Positions 1-6,422 of a DNA stretch of 20,111 bases are shown one piece after another. A program made the translations under genes and the position numbers. How positions within the stretch are numbered: position 1 is the first letter of the stretch; every line of letters begins with the position of its first letter. This stretch comes from Ruminococcaceae bacterium UBA7067 (GTDB lineage: Bacteria; Bacillota; Clostridia; Oscillospirales; Acutalibacteraceae): contig DKZT01000007.1 in assembly GCA_002493755.1 (NCBI GenBank), forward strand, positions 1 to 20,111, in the 5' to 3' direction. The notes below the pieces were generated by a model. The model saw only the letters and a list, made by a program, of their open reading frames with translations, was not told where the DNA came from and searched no databases.

Positions 1-235
1 GCCCTTTGAAGGGAGCTGTCAGCGCAGCTGACTGAGGGTTGTGTTCGCTCTGCTGAAACTATCCAAAATATTCATTGGTTCGAACCGGAACAGGCAAGCC
101 AGTTCCCTACAACCTCGTTTCAGGTTGCAACGATAATTTTTCATTTGAAAGAGCCGCATAGCGGCGACAACCATAATGTGCCGTAAGGCACACTTCATTA
201 GCGAAGCGACTTCATTCTTCATTTCTTCATTGCGG
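1..235 (+). repeat. composite hairpin/heptamer repeat block (copy I)
   Basis: Non-coding stretch made of small inverted repeats. Positions 2-13 pair as CCCTT/AAGGG and 18-32 as GTCAGC-gca-GCTGAC. Positions 81-120 hold a GGAAC..GTTCC hairpin module that recurs at 4171-4210, 14869-14904, 14971-14998 and 20018-20052. Positions 153-165 are GCCGC-ata-GCGGC, with the same mini-hairpin at 15036-15047 and 19948-19959. Positions 178-191 are GTGCC-gtaa-GGCAC. The block ends with CTTCATT units at 192-231, two of them exactly 7 bp apart. Module order (long hairpin, AT-rich spacer, mini-hairpin, heptamers) matches the block before murA. No gene is credible here. The left edge may continue outside the window. 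Confidence 0.75.
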
Positions 236-260
236 CGCTTGCACCGCTCAAATCCGGGTA

Positions 261-288
261 TTGTAAAATACGCAGAATATGATAAAAT
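261..288 (+). promoter_or_regulatory. candidate sigma-A promoter for rimM-trmD
   Basis: TTGTAA at 261-266 (4/6 to TTGACA) and TAAAAT at 283-288 (5/6 to TATAAT) are separated by 16 bp, giving a start near 295, about 45 nt before rimM. It lies just downstream of the repeat block. In many Firmicutes rimM is also reached from upstream rpsP, so this may be a secondary promoter. Confidence 0.45.
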
Positions 289-338
289 ATAAACAGAATT
301 TTATCGGCAGGCACTGCTTGTCGGAAAAGGAGAAAGCA

Positions 339-851
339 ATGGTAAAAACCTTTTTAGAGATAGGAAAAATTGTCGGTACTCACGGACTTAAGGGCGAGGT
401 CAGAATAGAGCCGTGGTGCGACTCCCCCGAATTTTTGGCAAAGTTTAAAACACTGTATTTTGACGGCGGAAAAACTGCGGTTAAGGTGTCTGCCAGAGCG
501 CATAAAAGAATTGCTCTTGCAAAGCTTGAGGGTGTTGACACGGTTGAGCAGGCGGATATGCTCAGGGGTAAGATACTGTGGATGAACAGAGGCGATGTAA
601 AGCTCCCTGATGGTGAGTACTATATTCAGGACTTGCTTGACTGCAAGGTTACAGATGTAGATACAAACGTTGAATACGGCATTATTACTGATGTTTTCAA
701 GACAGGAGCTAATGATGTGTACGAAATAACGGACGGTAAAAAACGTAAATATCTGATACCTGTTATCACTGATGTGGTTAAAAAAGTCGATGTTTTCAGC
801 GGTGAAATAAAAATAAAACCGATGAAAGGAATTTTTGACGATGAGGATTGA
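339..851 (+). CDS. rimM: ribosome maturation factor RimM
   Basis: A 170-residue protein close to the usual RimM length (about 165-185). The N-terminal beta-barrel carries the family signature GKIVGTHGLKGEVR (residues about 9-22). A second, PRC-barrel-like half holds the YYIQDLLDCKV segment and a C-terminal LIPVITDVVKKVD stretch. RimM binds S19 and assists late 16S 3'-domain maturation of the 30S subunit (family knowledge). Start chosen at the ATG at 339, with AAGGAG at 327-332 and the normal family N-terminus. The upstream in-frame ATG at 279 adds 20 residues without family similarity and lies on the promoter. The 3' end overlaps trmD by 11 nt, so the two are co-translated, as in many bacteria. 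Confidence 0.95.
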   Translation: MVKTFLEIGKIVGTHGLKGEVRIEPWCDSPEFLAKFKTLYFDGGKTAVKVSARAHKRIALAKLEGVDTVEQADMLRGKILWMNRGDVKLPDGEYYIQDLLDCKVTDVDTNVEYGIITDVFKTGANDVYEITDGKKRKYLIPVITDVVKKVDVFSGEIKIKPMKGIFDDED

Positions 852-1578
852 CCTGATAACCTTGTTCCCTGAAATGTGTCAGGCTGTATTGTCTGAGAGC
901 ATAATCGGCAGGGCGATAAAAAGCGGAGCTATCGAGCTTTATTTTCATCAGCTTCGAGATTATGCCTTTGATAAGCACAGGCGTGTTGACGACACTCCCT
1001 ACGGCGGCGGTATGGGTATGGTGCTTAAGGCGGAGCCTGTGGCGCTGTGCTTTGAGGATGTGTGCAAAAAAACAGGCACAAGACCGCATTTTGTTTATAT
1101 GTCTCCTCAGGGCAGGGTGCTGAATCAACAGCTTCTCAAGGAAACGGCACAGCAGTATGAAAATATCTGCATATTGTGCGGTCACTATGAAGGACTTGAC
1201 GAGCGTGTGATTGAAGAGCTTATCGACGAGGAGGTGTCAATAGGAGATTACGTTTTAACCGGCGGTGAGCTGCCTGCCTGTGTTTATGCAGACGCTCTGT
1301 GCAGAATGATTCCCGGTGTGTTGTCTGATGAGGAGTGCTTCACCGACGAGAGCCACTACAACGGCTTGCTTGAGTATCCGCAGTACACAAAGCCATCGTT
1401 GTGGAGAGGGAAAGAGGTGCCGGAGGTGCTTCTTTCCGGTCATCACAAGAATATAAGAGATTGGCGCAGGGCTCAGTCGATAAAGAGAACCAAGCTGAAA
1501 AGACCCGATATGTATAAAGTTGCTGAAATTACTCCTGAGGAACGCGAAAAAACTGACGCAGAGGACGGAGAAATTTAG
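841..1578 (+). CDS. trmD: tRNA (guanine-N1)-methyltransferase TrmD
   Basis: A 245-residue SPOUT-class enzyme that methylates N1 of G37 in tRNAs with a G at position 36, using SAM, to prevent +1 frameshifting (family knowledge). Visible motifs: MRIDLITLFPEM at the N-terminus, YGGGMGMVLKAEP, YMSPQGR, LCGHYEGLDERV and SIGDYVLTGGELPA, which form the trefoil-knot SAM site, then a C-terminal ESHYNGLLEYPQYTKP substrate segment. The start is the ATG at 841, matching the family N-terminus. A TTG two codons upstream is possible but has no advantage. It overlaps rimM by 11 nt. A weak hairpin with a T-run follows. Confidence 0.96.
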   Translation: MRIDLITLFPEMCQAVLSESIIGRAIKSGAIELYFHQLRDYAFDKHRRVDDTPYGGGMGMVLKAEPVALCFEDVCKKTGTRPHFVYMSPQGRVLNQQLLKETAQQYENICILCGHYEGLDERVIEELIDEEVSIGDYVLTGGELPACVYADALCRMIPGVLSDEECFTDESHYNGLLEYPQYTKPSLWRGKEVPEVLLSGHHKNIRDWRRAQSIKRTKLKRPDMYKVAEITPEEREKTDAEDGEI

Positions 1579-1600
1579 TTATAATTCTATTTTAGAAATA

Positions 1601-1627
1601 AAAGCTGTGTATAAAAACAGTTTTTTT
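1601..1627 (+). terminator. weak candidate terminator after trmD
   Basis: CTGT at 1605-1608 pairs with ACAG at 1617-1620, and the stem can be lengthened by AAA (1601-1603) against TTT after a one-base bulge. Seven T residues follow at 1621-1627. The stem is short, so this is a modest prediction. Confidence 0.35.
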
Positions 1628-1711
1628 ATCAGATATTATTGAAAATGCACAAATGAAACCGTAATATTTGCCAATTTGAATGTCAATCAAACCGAAATTG
1701 TAAAAATTGTA

Positions 1712-1739
1712 TTGACGGAAAAAACCTATGTGATATAAT
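1712..1739 (+). promoter_or_regulatory. strong sigma-A promoter for ptsH
   Basis: TTGACG (1712-1717), a 16-bp spacer, and a perfect TATAAT (1734-1739) preceded by TG at 1731-1732 (extended -10). The predicted start near 1746 leaves a leader of about 100 nt before the HPr start. No catabolite-responsive element was recognised by eye. Confidence 0.75.
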
Positions 1740-1847
1740 ATCTATTAAAGATTTGACGCATAATTTTAATGCTTATTCAGCGTTGCTTTATGATTGTGTT
1801 AATTTCGAAATTTGTTATCTAAAATCATTTTAGAGGAGAGATTAAGA

Positions 1848-2111
1848 ATGTTCGTAAAAGAAGTTGAGGTTCAGAATCAAGTAGGCTTGCACGCTCGTCC
1901 CGCTACTTTCTTTATCCAAAAAGCTAATGAGTATAAGTCATCTATCTGGGTTGAGAAAGAGGAGAGAAGAGTAAACGCAAAGAGCTTGCTCGGCGTTCTT
2001 TCCCTTGGCATTGTTGGTGGTACAACAATCAAGATTATTGCCGACGGTCCTGATGAGCAGGCTGCTGTTGACGATCTGGTAAAGCTTGTTGAGTCCGGCT
2101 TCTCCGAGTAA
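1848..2111 (+). CDS. ptsH: HPr phosphocarrier protein
   Basis: An 87-residue HPr-family protein. His15 lies in VGLHARPA, the site phosphorylated by enzyme I and passed to sugar-specific EIIs. Ser46 lies in AKSLLGVLSLGI, the site used by HPr kinase in Firmicutes for CcpA-linked catabolite control. Having both residues separates it from Crh, which lacks the His. Start chosen at the ATG at 1848, with GAGGAGA at 1833-1839; upstream TTG extension lacks family similarity. The gene has its own strong promoter and a good terminator and is not next to ptsI here, so it is a separate one-gene unit. Roles are from family knowledge; location is cytoplasmic. Confidence 0.93.
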   Translation: MFVKEVEVQNQVGLHARPATFFIQKANEYKSSIWVEKEERRVNAKSLLGVLSLGIVGGTTIKIIADGPDEQAAVDDLVKLVESGFSE

Positions 2112-2129
2112 TTATTTATAGCTTCCGTG

Positions 2130-2159
2130 CGGACAGAGTGCATTCTCTGTCCGTTTTTT
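2130..2159 (+). terminator. intrinsic terminator after ptsH
   Basis: A perfect 9-bp stem, CGGACAGAG (2130-2138) with CTCTGTCCG (2145-2153), has a 6-nt loop and is followed by six T residues (2154-2159). Confidence 0.92.
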
Positions 2160-2190
2160 CTTTATCAGCAGGTTTTAAAGGATTGATGAA

Positions 2191-4014
2191 ATGAGCGAAA
2201 AAATAACACAGCTTCGCAAAAAAGCTATGGCGCTGCCGCTTGACCCGGGCGTTTATATTATGAAAAACAAAAACGGCAAGATAATATATATCGGTAAAGC
2301 AAAGGCACTGAAAAACAGAGTCAGCCAATATTTCGGCTCTCAGAATAACCACACCGACAAGGTGAGGCGAATGGTTGAAAATGTTGACGATTTTGAATAT
2401 ATCATTACTTCCTCTGAATTTGAGGCTCTCGTGCTTGAGTGCAGCTTGATAAAGCAAAACAAGCCTAAGTACAATATTCTTTTAAAGGACGATAAGGGCT
2501 ATGCGTTTATCAAGATTACAAAGGGAGATTGGGGAAGAATAAGCGCTGAGAAAAACAACAATGACGCAGCGGCGGCTTATCTCGGCCCGTATATCAGCCA
2601 CTACTATGTAAGGAATGCCGTTGACCAGGCGCAAAAGATATTCAAGCTCCCAAGCTGTTCAAAGGTATTTCCTCGTGATTTCGGTAAAAGCCGCCCGTGC
2701 CTGAATTATTATATCAAGCAGTGCAGCGCACCCTGTACCGGTAAGGTGTCCGTTAAAGAGTACAACGAAAATCTTAGTGAAGCGGTTGATTTTTTAAGGA
2801 ACGGCGGCAAGGCTTCAATAAAAAAGCTTACGGATGAGATGAACGAAGCGGCTGAAAACCTTGAATTTGAAAAAGCAGCAAGAATCCGTGACAGGCTCAA
2901 CGCAGTGCGGCGTGTAGGAGAGAGACAGAGGGTTGTAGCGACTGCGGTAAAGGAGCAGGACGTAATTGCGCTTGCCTGCAACGGTGACATAGGCTGCTTC
3001 GAGGTGTTCCGTTTTGAAAACGGAAGTCTTTATGACCGCGAGCATTTTGTTATAGGTGATGTTGAGGATACGCCTAAGGCGAGAGCCGAGTTTATCGAGA
3101 GGTATTACCAGCTTCGTTCAAAGGTGCCACCGAGAATAACGCTTGACAGCGAATGTGAGGACGCAGAGATTCTGCAGGAGTGGTTGTCACAGCTTTGCGG
3201 CAAAAAGGTTCTTATAAGCGTGCCGCAAAAGGGCGAACAGCTTAAGCTTGTTCAGATGTGTAAAAATAACGCCGCCGAGCAGATAGCTCAGAAGCGCGGT
3301 ATTACCGCCCGTGAGGAAACTGCTCTTACAGAGCTTGCCGAAATACTCGGACTTGACAAAACGCCCGATTATATCGAATCATATGATGTGTCCAACTTAA
3401 TGGGCACAGAAAATGTTGCCGGTATGGTTGTGTTTAAAAAAGGCAAGCCGTACCGCAAGGCTTACCGCCGCTTTAAAATTAAAACCGTTGAGGGACAGGA
3501 CGACTACGGCTCAATGCAGGAGGTTATCAGACGGCGGTTTGAGGAGTACCGGAATCATACAGACGACGGCAACACCTTCGGAATTTTGCCCGACTTGATT
3601 CTGCTTGACGGCGGCAAAGGACAGCACAGCGCGGTTATGCAGGTGCTGAGGGATATGAATATCAGTGTTCCTGTTTTCGGTATGGTTAAGGACAGCAAGC
3701 ATAAAACCAGAGCGATTACGGACGGAAGCGATGAAATTGAAATTTCCTCAAAGCGCAGTGCGTTTACGCTTGTTTCAAATATCCAGGAGGAGGTTCACCG
3801 CTTTGCAATAAGCTATCACCGTGCAAGCCGCAAAAATACAGCCTTTAAAAGCTCGCTTACCGAGATTGAGGGAATAGGAGAAAAGAGGGCAAAGGCGCTT
3901 TTAAAGCATTTTGGTAGTATTAAGAATATTAAAAACGCAGATTTGCAGGAGCTTATTGATGCCCCGACTATGAATATCAACGCAGCTAATGCTGTCTATA
4001 ATTATTATCATTGA
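2191..4014 (+). CDS. uvrC: excinuclease ABC subunit C, UvrC
   Basis: A 607-residue UvrC of normal length. Domains in order: GIY-YIG nuclease (GVY at residues 20-22, YIG at 33-35) for the 3' incision; a four-cysteine segment (CSKVFPRDFGKSRPC then QCSAPC) matching the proposed Fe-S ligand cysteines of UvrC; a UVR motif that contacts UvrB (about 212-242, NLEFEKAARIRDRL); the RNase H-like domain for the 5' incision (from about 390, YDVSNLMGTENVAGMVVF); and tandem helix-hairpin-helix at the C-terminus (IEGIGEKRAKALLKHFGS). It performs dual incision in nucleotide excision repair with UvrAB. Start ATG 2191 has AAAGGA at 2178-2182. It follows the ptsH terminator with no clear own promoter, so it may depend on readthrough or a weak one. 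Confidence 0.97.
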   Translation: MSEKITQLRKKAMALPLDPGVYIMKNKNGKIIYIGKAKALKNRVSQYFGSQNNHTDKVRRMVENVDDFEYIITSSEFEALVLECSLIKQNKPKYNILLKDDKGYAFIKITKGDWGRISAEKNNNDAAAAYLGPYISHYYVRNAVDQAQKIFKLPSCSKVFPRDFGKSRPCLNYYIKQCSAPCTGKVSVKEYNENLSEAVDFLRNGGKASIKKLTDEMNEAAENLEFEKAARIRDRLNAVRRVGERQRVVATAVKEQDVIALACNGDIGCFEVFRFENGSLYDREHFVIGDVEDTPKARAEFIERYYQLRSKVPPRITLDSECEDAEILQEWLSQLCGKKVLISVPQKGEQLKLVQMCKNNAAEQIAQKRGITAREETALTELAEILGLDKTPDYIESYDVSNLMGTENVAGMVVFKKGKPYRKAYRRFKIKTVEGQDDYGSMQEVIRRRFEEYRNHTDDGNTFGILPDLILLDGGKGQHSAVMQVLRDMNISVPVFGMVKDSKHKTRAITDGSDEIEISSKRSAFTLVSNIQEEVHRFAISYHRASRKNTAFKSSLTEIEGIGEKRAKALLKHFGSIKNIKNADLQELIDAPTMNINAANAVYNYYH

Positions 4015-4039
4015 CTATATACCGCGGTTTTGATATAAT
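4011..4039 (+). promoter_or_regulatory. sigma-A promoter upstream of the MITE, aimed at rsmD-coaD
   Basis: TTGACT (4011-4016, overlapping the uvrC stop codon), an exact 17-bp spacer, and a perfect TATAAT (4034-4039). The start would be near 4046, just before the MITE-like element that begins about 4051. The whole insertion would therefore be transcribed as the rsmD leader. Confidence 0.7.
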
Positions 4040-4050
4040 ATTAATATATG

Positions 4051-4288
4051 ATTATCCCTTTTAGTAAGCAGTTTAGAGTTTAGAGTTTAGAGTTGTTGGA
4101 TTTAGGCTTTTTATTAACACCTCAATGCTCAAAGCTCTTCTCTGCGAAGCGTATACAACATTCAGCAGAGCGAACCGGAACGGTCAAGACCGTTCCCTAC
4201 GAACTCGTTTCACTTTTCTGTCCACTCAACTCTAAACTGAAAACTGAAAACTGAAAACTCAAAACTGCTTATTTAAAGGGATATCCAG
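4051..4288. mobile_element. MITE-like non-coding element with terminal inverted repeats
   Basis: About 238 bp with no ORF of note. The ends are inverted repeats: 4054-4074 matches the reverse complement of 4262-4282 at 19 of 21 positions (core ATCCCTTT..TAAGCAGTTT). The element is flanked by identical 16-bp direct repeats, ATAATATTAATATATG, at 4035-4050 and 4289-4304, as expected for a target-site duplication. Inside the termini lie 7-bp tandem arrays: GTTTAGA x3 at 4071-4091 and AAAACTG-type x5 at 4233-4267. The centre (4171-4210) is the GGAAC..GTTCC hairpin shared with four other places. No transposase is present, so any mobility would be supplied in trans (inference). Exact ends are uncertain by a few bases, since 3 and 6 nt lie between the inverted repeats and the duplications. 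Confidence 0.75.
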
Positions 4289-4347
4289 ATAATATTAATA
4301 TATGTTCAGGCGAGCATTTGTATTAATGCTTGCTAAAGGGTGATTTA

Positions 4348-4896
4348 ATGAGAGTTGTAGCCGGTTCGGCTCGCGGCAAGCGCCTTGAAACCTTGCAGGG
4401 TGATGATGTTCGTCCGACAACCGATATGGTAAAGGAAGCCGTTTTCAATATAATTCAATTTAACATTGAGGGCAGACGGTTTCTTGATTTGTTCTCAGGC
4501 TCGGGTCAGATGGGCATAGAAGCTCTCAGCCGAGGTGCGAAGCAAGCGGTTTTTGTGGATCAGAGCCGCCGTTCAATCAATGTTATCAACAGAAACATTG
4601 ATTTTGTCGGCTTTCGCGAAAGGGCGAGGGTTGTTAATACCGAAGCGTTGTCGTTTTTAGCGGCAAATAATGAAAAATTTGATATTGCTTTTCTTGATCC
4701 GCCGTACGGAACAGGTCTTTTGCAAAATGTTTTACCGGCTGTATCTCAAAATATTAATAAAGCAGGGCTTGTTATTTGTGAAAGTCCACTAAAAGAAGAA
4801 TTACCTGAAAAAATTGGCGATTTTTCTCTTGACAGAAGTTATCGCTATGGTAAAATTAAAATAAGCATATATTGTGTCAGGGATGAGTGTCTATGA
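4348..4896 (+). CDS. rsmD: 16S rRNA (guanine966-N2)-methyltransferase RsmD
   Basis: A 182-residue Rossmann-fold SAM methyltransferase. Motif I, DLFSGSGQMGIEALSRGA, starts at residue 47 and the catalytic DPPY is at 117-120 (FLDPPYG). The N-terminus MRVVAGSARGKRL is typical of RsmD. It methylates N2 of G966 in 16S rRNA during 30S assembly (family knowledge). Start chosen at ATG 4348, with AAAGGGTGA at 4335-4343; a TTG at 4330 would add six unsupported residues. The stop codon overlaps the coaD start as ATGA (4893-4896), so translation is coupled. The MITE lies just upstream. Confidence 0.94.
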   Translation: MRVVAGSARGKRLETLQGDDVRPTTDMVKEAVFNIIQFNIEGRRFLDLFSGSGQMGIEALSRGAKQAVFVDQSRRSINVINRNIDFVGFRERARVVNTEALSFLAANNEKFDIAFLDPPYGTGLLQNVLPAVSQNINKAGLVICESPLKEELPEKIGDFSLDRSYRYGKIKISIYCVRDECL

Positions 4897-5381
4897 AACA
4901 AACAGTAATATGTCCCGGCAGCTTTGACCCGGTAACGGTAGGTCATGTTGATATTATAAGCAGAGCCTCGAAAATGTTCGACCACGTCATAGTGGCGGTT
5001 ATGGTTAATCTGAGTAAGAAGCCGAGCTTTTCAATCGACGAGCGAATCGAGCTTTTGAAAAAGGCTACCGCAGGACTGGACAATGTTGAGATAGTCGGCT
5101 TTGACGGACTGCTTGCTGAATATGCAAAGCAAAGAAAGGCTACCGCAGTGGTTAAGGGTCTGAGAGCTGTTTCGGACTTTGAATACGAATTTCAGATGTC
5201 GCTTACCAATAAAAAGCTCAATCCTGAGCTTGAAACAATTTTCTTGACCACAAGCGCGGAAAATATGTACTTAAGCTCAAGCATAGTCAAGCAGGTGGCA
5301 AGCTTAGGCGGTGACATAACAAACTTTGTTCCCGAATGTATTCGTGCGGAGATAGAATGCAGACTTTCTCAGGGCAAATAA
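4893..5381 (+). CDS. coaD: phosphopantetheine adenylyltransferase CoaD
   Basis: A 162-residue nucleotidyltransferase that transfers AMP from ATP to 4'-phosphopantetheine, the penultimate step of coenzyme A synthesis (family knowledge). Motifs: GSFDPVTVGH at residues 9-18, containing the T-x-G-H ATP-binding signature; KGLRAVSDFEYE in the middle; and LSSSIVKQVA near the C-terminus (usual form SSxxVKE). The length is standard. It starts within the rsmD stop codon (ATGA), and rsmD-coaD is a common clostridial and bacillar pair. A GTG two codons upstream is an alternative start but less family-like. Confidence 0.96.
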   Translation: MKQTVICPGSFDPVTVGHVDIISRASKMFDHVIVAVMVNLSKKPSFSIDERIELLKKATAGLDNVEIVGFDGLLAEYAKQRKATAVVKGLRAVSDFEYEFQMSLTNKKLNPELETIFLTTSAENMYLSSSIVKQVASLGGDITNFVPECIRAEIECRLSQGK

Positions 5382-5458
5382 CATCTGACACGAATTATAT
5401 TTTATTACTCATATATTATTTTTAATCGGGCTTACGGTCCGCGAAAGGAATGACAAAA

Positions 5459-5920
5459 ATGAGAGTTGAAGAACTTATTGAAGAATTGCGTGAGGTTATT
5501 GGTGACGCCAAGAATATGCCGTTTTCCGGCGGCAAGGTAATTGTTGAGGCTGACCACGTTAAGGATATCCTCGATGATATTGACGACAACCTGCCGCAGG
5601 AGGTTCGTCAGGCAAAGGCTATTGTAGCGGACAGAGCTCAGATTATTGCCGACGCTAAAAAAGAGGCAGAGCAGATTATCCGCAATGCCGAGGAAAGAAA
5701 GAAAACTCTTGTAAATCAGAACGAGATAGTTCGTCAGGCTCAGGCTGAGGCAAACGATATTATCAACGACGCTCAGGCTAAGTCAAAGGAGCTGAGAAAA
5801 GCTGCTAATGCTTATATCGACGATTTGATGGCAAGAACAGACGAGCTTCTTTCTGCTCAGGTTAACGAGCTAAAAAAAGCGAGAGCCGGTCTTAAAAATA
5901 CGCAGAGAAGCGGTAACTGA
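5459..5920 (+). CDS. conserved clostridial coiled-coil protein, function unknown
   Basis: A 153-residue, highly charged protein without a signal peptide or membrane segment. Residues 1-50 form a short globular start (VEELIEELREVIGDAKNMPFSGGKVIV). Residues about 50-145 are a long Ala/Glu/Lys/Gln-rich helix with repeated units such as IIADAKKEAEQII and IINDAQAKSKELRKAA, resembling the stalk of ATP synthase subunit B/H or DivIVA-like coils. Databases often call such proteins 'ATPase', but no Walker motif is visible. From memory, homologs sit directly after coaD in many clostridia. Start chosen at ATG 5459, 9 nt after AAAGGA (5444-5449); the ATG at 5450 touches that site and is unlikely. A strong terminator follows. 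A DivIVA-like scaffold role is only a guess. Confidence 0.85.
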   Translation: MRVEELIEELREVIGDAKNMPFSGGKVIVEADHVKDILDDIDDNLPQEVRQAKAIVADRAQIIADAKKEAEQIIRNAEERKKTLVNQNEIVRQAQAEANDIINDAQAKSKELRKAANAYIDDLMARTDELLSAQVNELKKARAGLKNTQRSGN

Positions 5921-5940
5921 TAAAAGATAAAATATTTTTG

Positions 5941-5972
5941 AGCGTACAGGCAACTGTACGCTTTTATTTTTT
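5941..5972 (+). terminator. intrinsic terminator after the coiled-coil gene
   Basis: A perfect 9-bp stem, AGCGTACAG (5941-5949) with CTGTACGCT (5954-5962), has a GCAA loop and is followed by a T-rich tail (TTTATTTTTT). It closes the rsmD-coaD-coiled-coil unit. Confidence 0.92.
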
Positions 5973-6313
5973 GCAGGGATTCTGCCCTCAATGGGAGCCT
6001 ATATTCTGTCATACATTCATCAGAGCGACAAACCCTATTTTTTTACATAAAAATTATACTAAAAGTAGTAATAGACAAATCGTAATTTATATAACTCGAA
6101 AAAATGTGCCGATATTTTTATGTATTTTTTCGGCTTTAAAGGATGATAATATAAATGACAGTGCTTTTTTGTTCCAAATCGGAATAATAAGGCGGCTGAG
6201 CGAGCTATATTGTGCCGCTATAATGCTCTTCTTCCTATATCTTGTATGTGCAATTTTTTGTCTAATTTTTACATAAAATTACAAAATTGTATCCTGAAAT
6301 AATCAATTTATGC
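5973..6313. other. AT-rich spacer with no supported gene
   Basis: About 340 bp between the rsmD-unit terminator and the mraZ promoter. An open frame of 112 codons crosses it but begins inside the terminator stem, has no ribosome binding site and has a random, Phe/Ile-rich composition. Small inverted repeats occur (GCCGA at 6108-6112 with TCGGC at 6130-6134; GCGGC at 6192-6196 with GCCGC at 6214-6218). A TATAAT at 6219-6224 lacks a good -35. No further structure is supported. Confidence 0.6.
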
Positions 6314-6342
6314 TTGCAACTTGACGGAAAATGTCATATAAT
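6314..6342 (+). promoter_or_regulatory. promoter of the mraZ-headed dcw cluster
   Basis: TTGCAA (6314-6319, 4/6), a 17-bp spacer and a perfect TATAAT (6337-6342). Predicted start near 6349. A TTGACG at 6321-6326 is also present, but only 10 bp from the -10, too close to serve it. The 10-bp-periodic repeats of the mraZ leader begin about 5 nt after the predicted start. Confidence 0.65.
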
Positions 6343-6353
6343 AGGTACACTGA

Positions 6354-6393
6354 GTGACAGAGATTGTCACAAGGTGTCACACAGGTGTGAAAT
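6354..6393 (+). promoter_or_regulatory. 10-bp-periodic TGTCAC repeats in the mraZ leader, possible MraZ operator
   Basis: GTGACA at 6354-6359 is followed by TTGTCACA at 6364-6371 and GTGTCACA at 6374-6381, 10 bp apart, with a related GGTGTGA at 6384-6390. The first two also form an inverted pair, GTGACA/TGTCAC. MraZ proteins are known to bind 10-bp-spaced short repeats (TGGG/GTGG type) at their own promoter. The spacing and position fit, but the core here is different, so the assignment is inference. Confidence 0.45.
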
Positions 6394-6422
6394 TGATAAT
6401 TATTCGACAGGGAAGTGGCATT

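Noticed and set aside
72..92. tRNA T-arm-like GGTTCGAACC word
   Set aside because: No acceptor, D or anticodon arms surround it, and the word is part of the dispersed hairpin repeat.
279..338. Upstream ATG extension of rimM
   Set aside because: The extra 20 residues lack family similarity, overlap the candidate promoter, and the ATG at 339 has a better ribosome binding site.
4051..4288. Possible CRISPR array because of regular short repeats
   Set aside because: Repeats are 7 bp in direct tandem without unique spacers, and no cas gene is present.
6155..6187. 10-codon peptide after an AAAGGA-like site in the spacer before mraZ
   Set aside because: Too short to support, spacing to the putative binding site is poor and no regulatory partner gene follows closely.
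5938..6276. Open frame of 112 codons on the + strand between the terminator and mraZ
   Set aside because: It begins inside the terminator stem, has no ribosome binding site, and its translation has no domain, signal or plausible composition.
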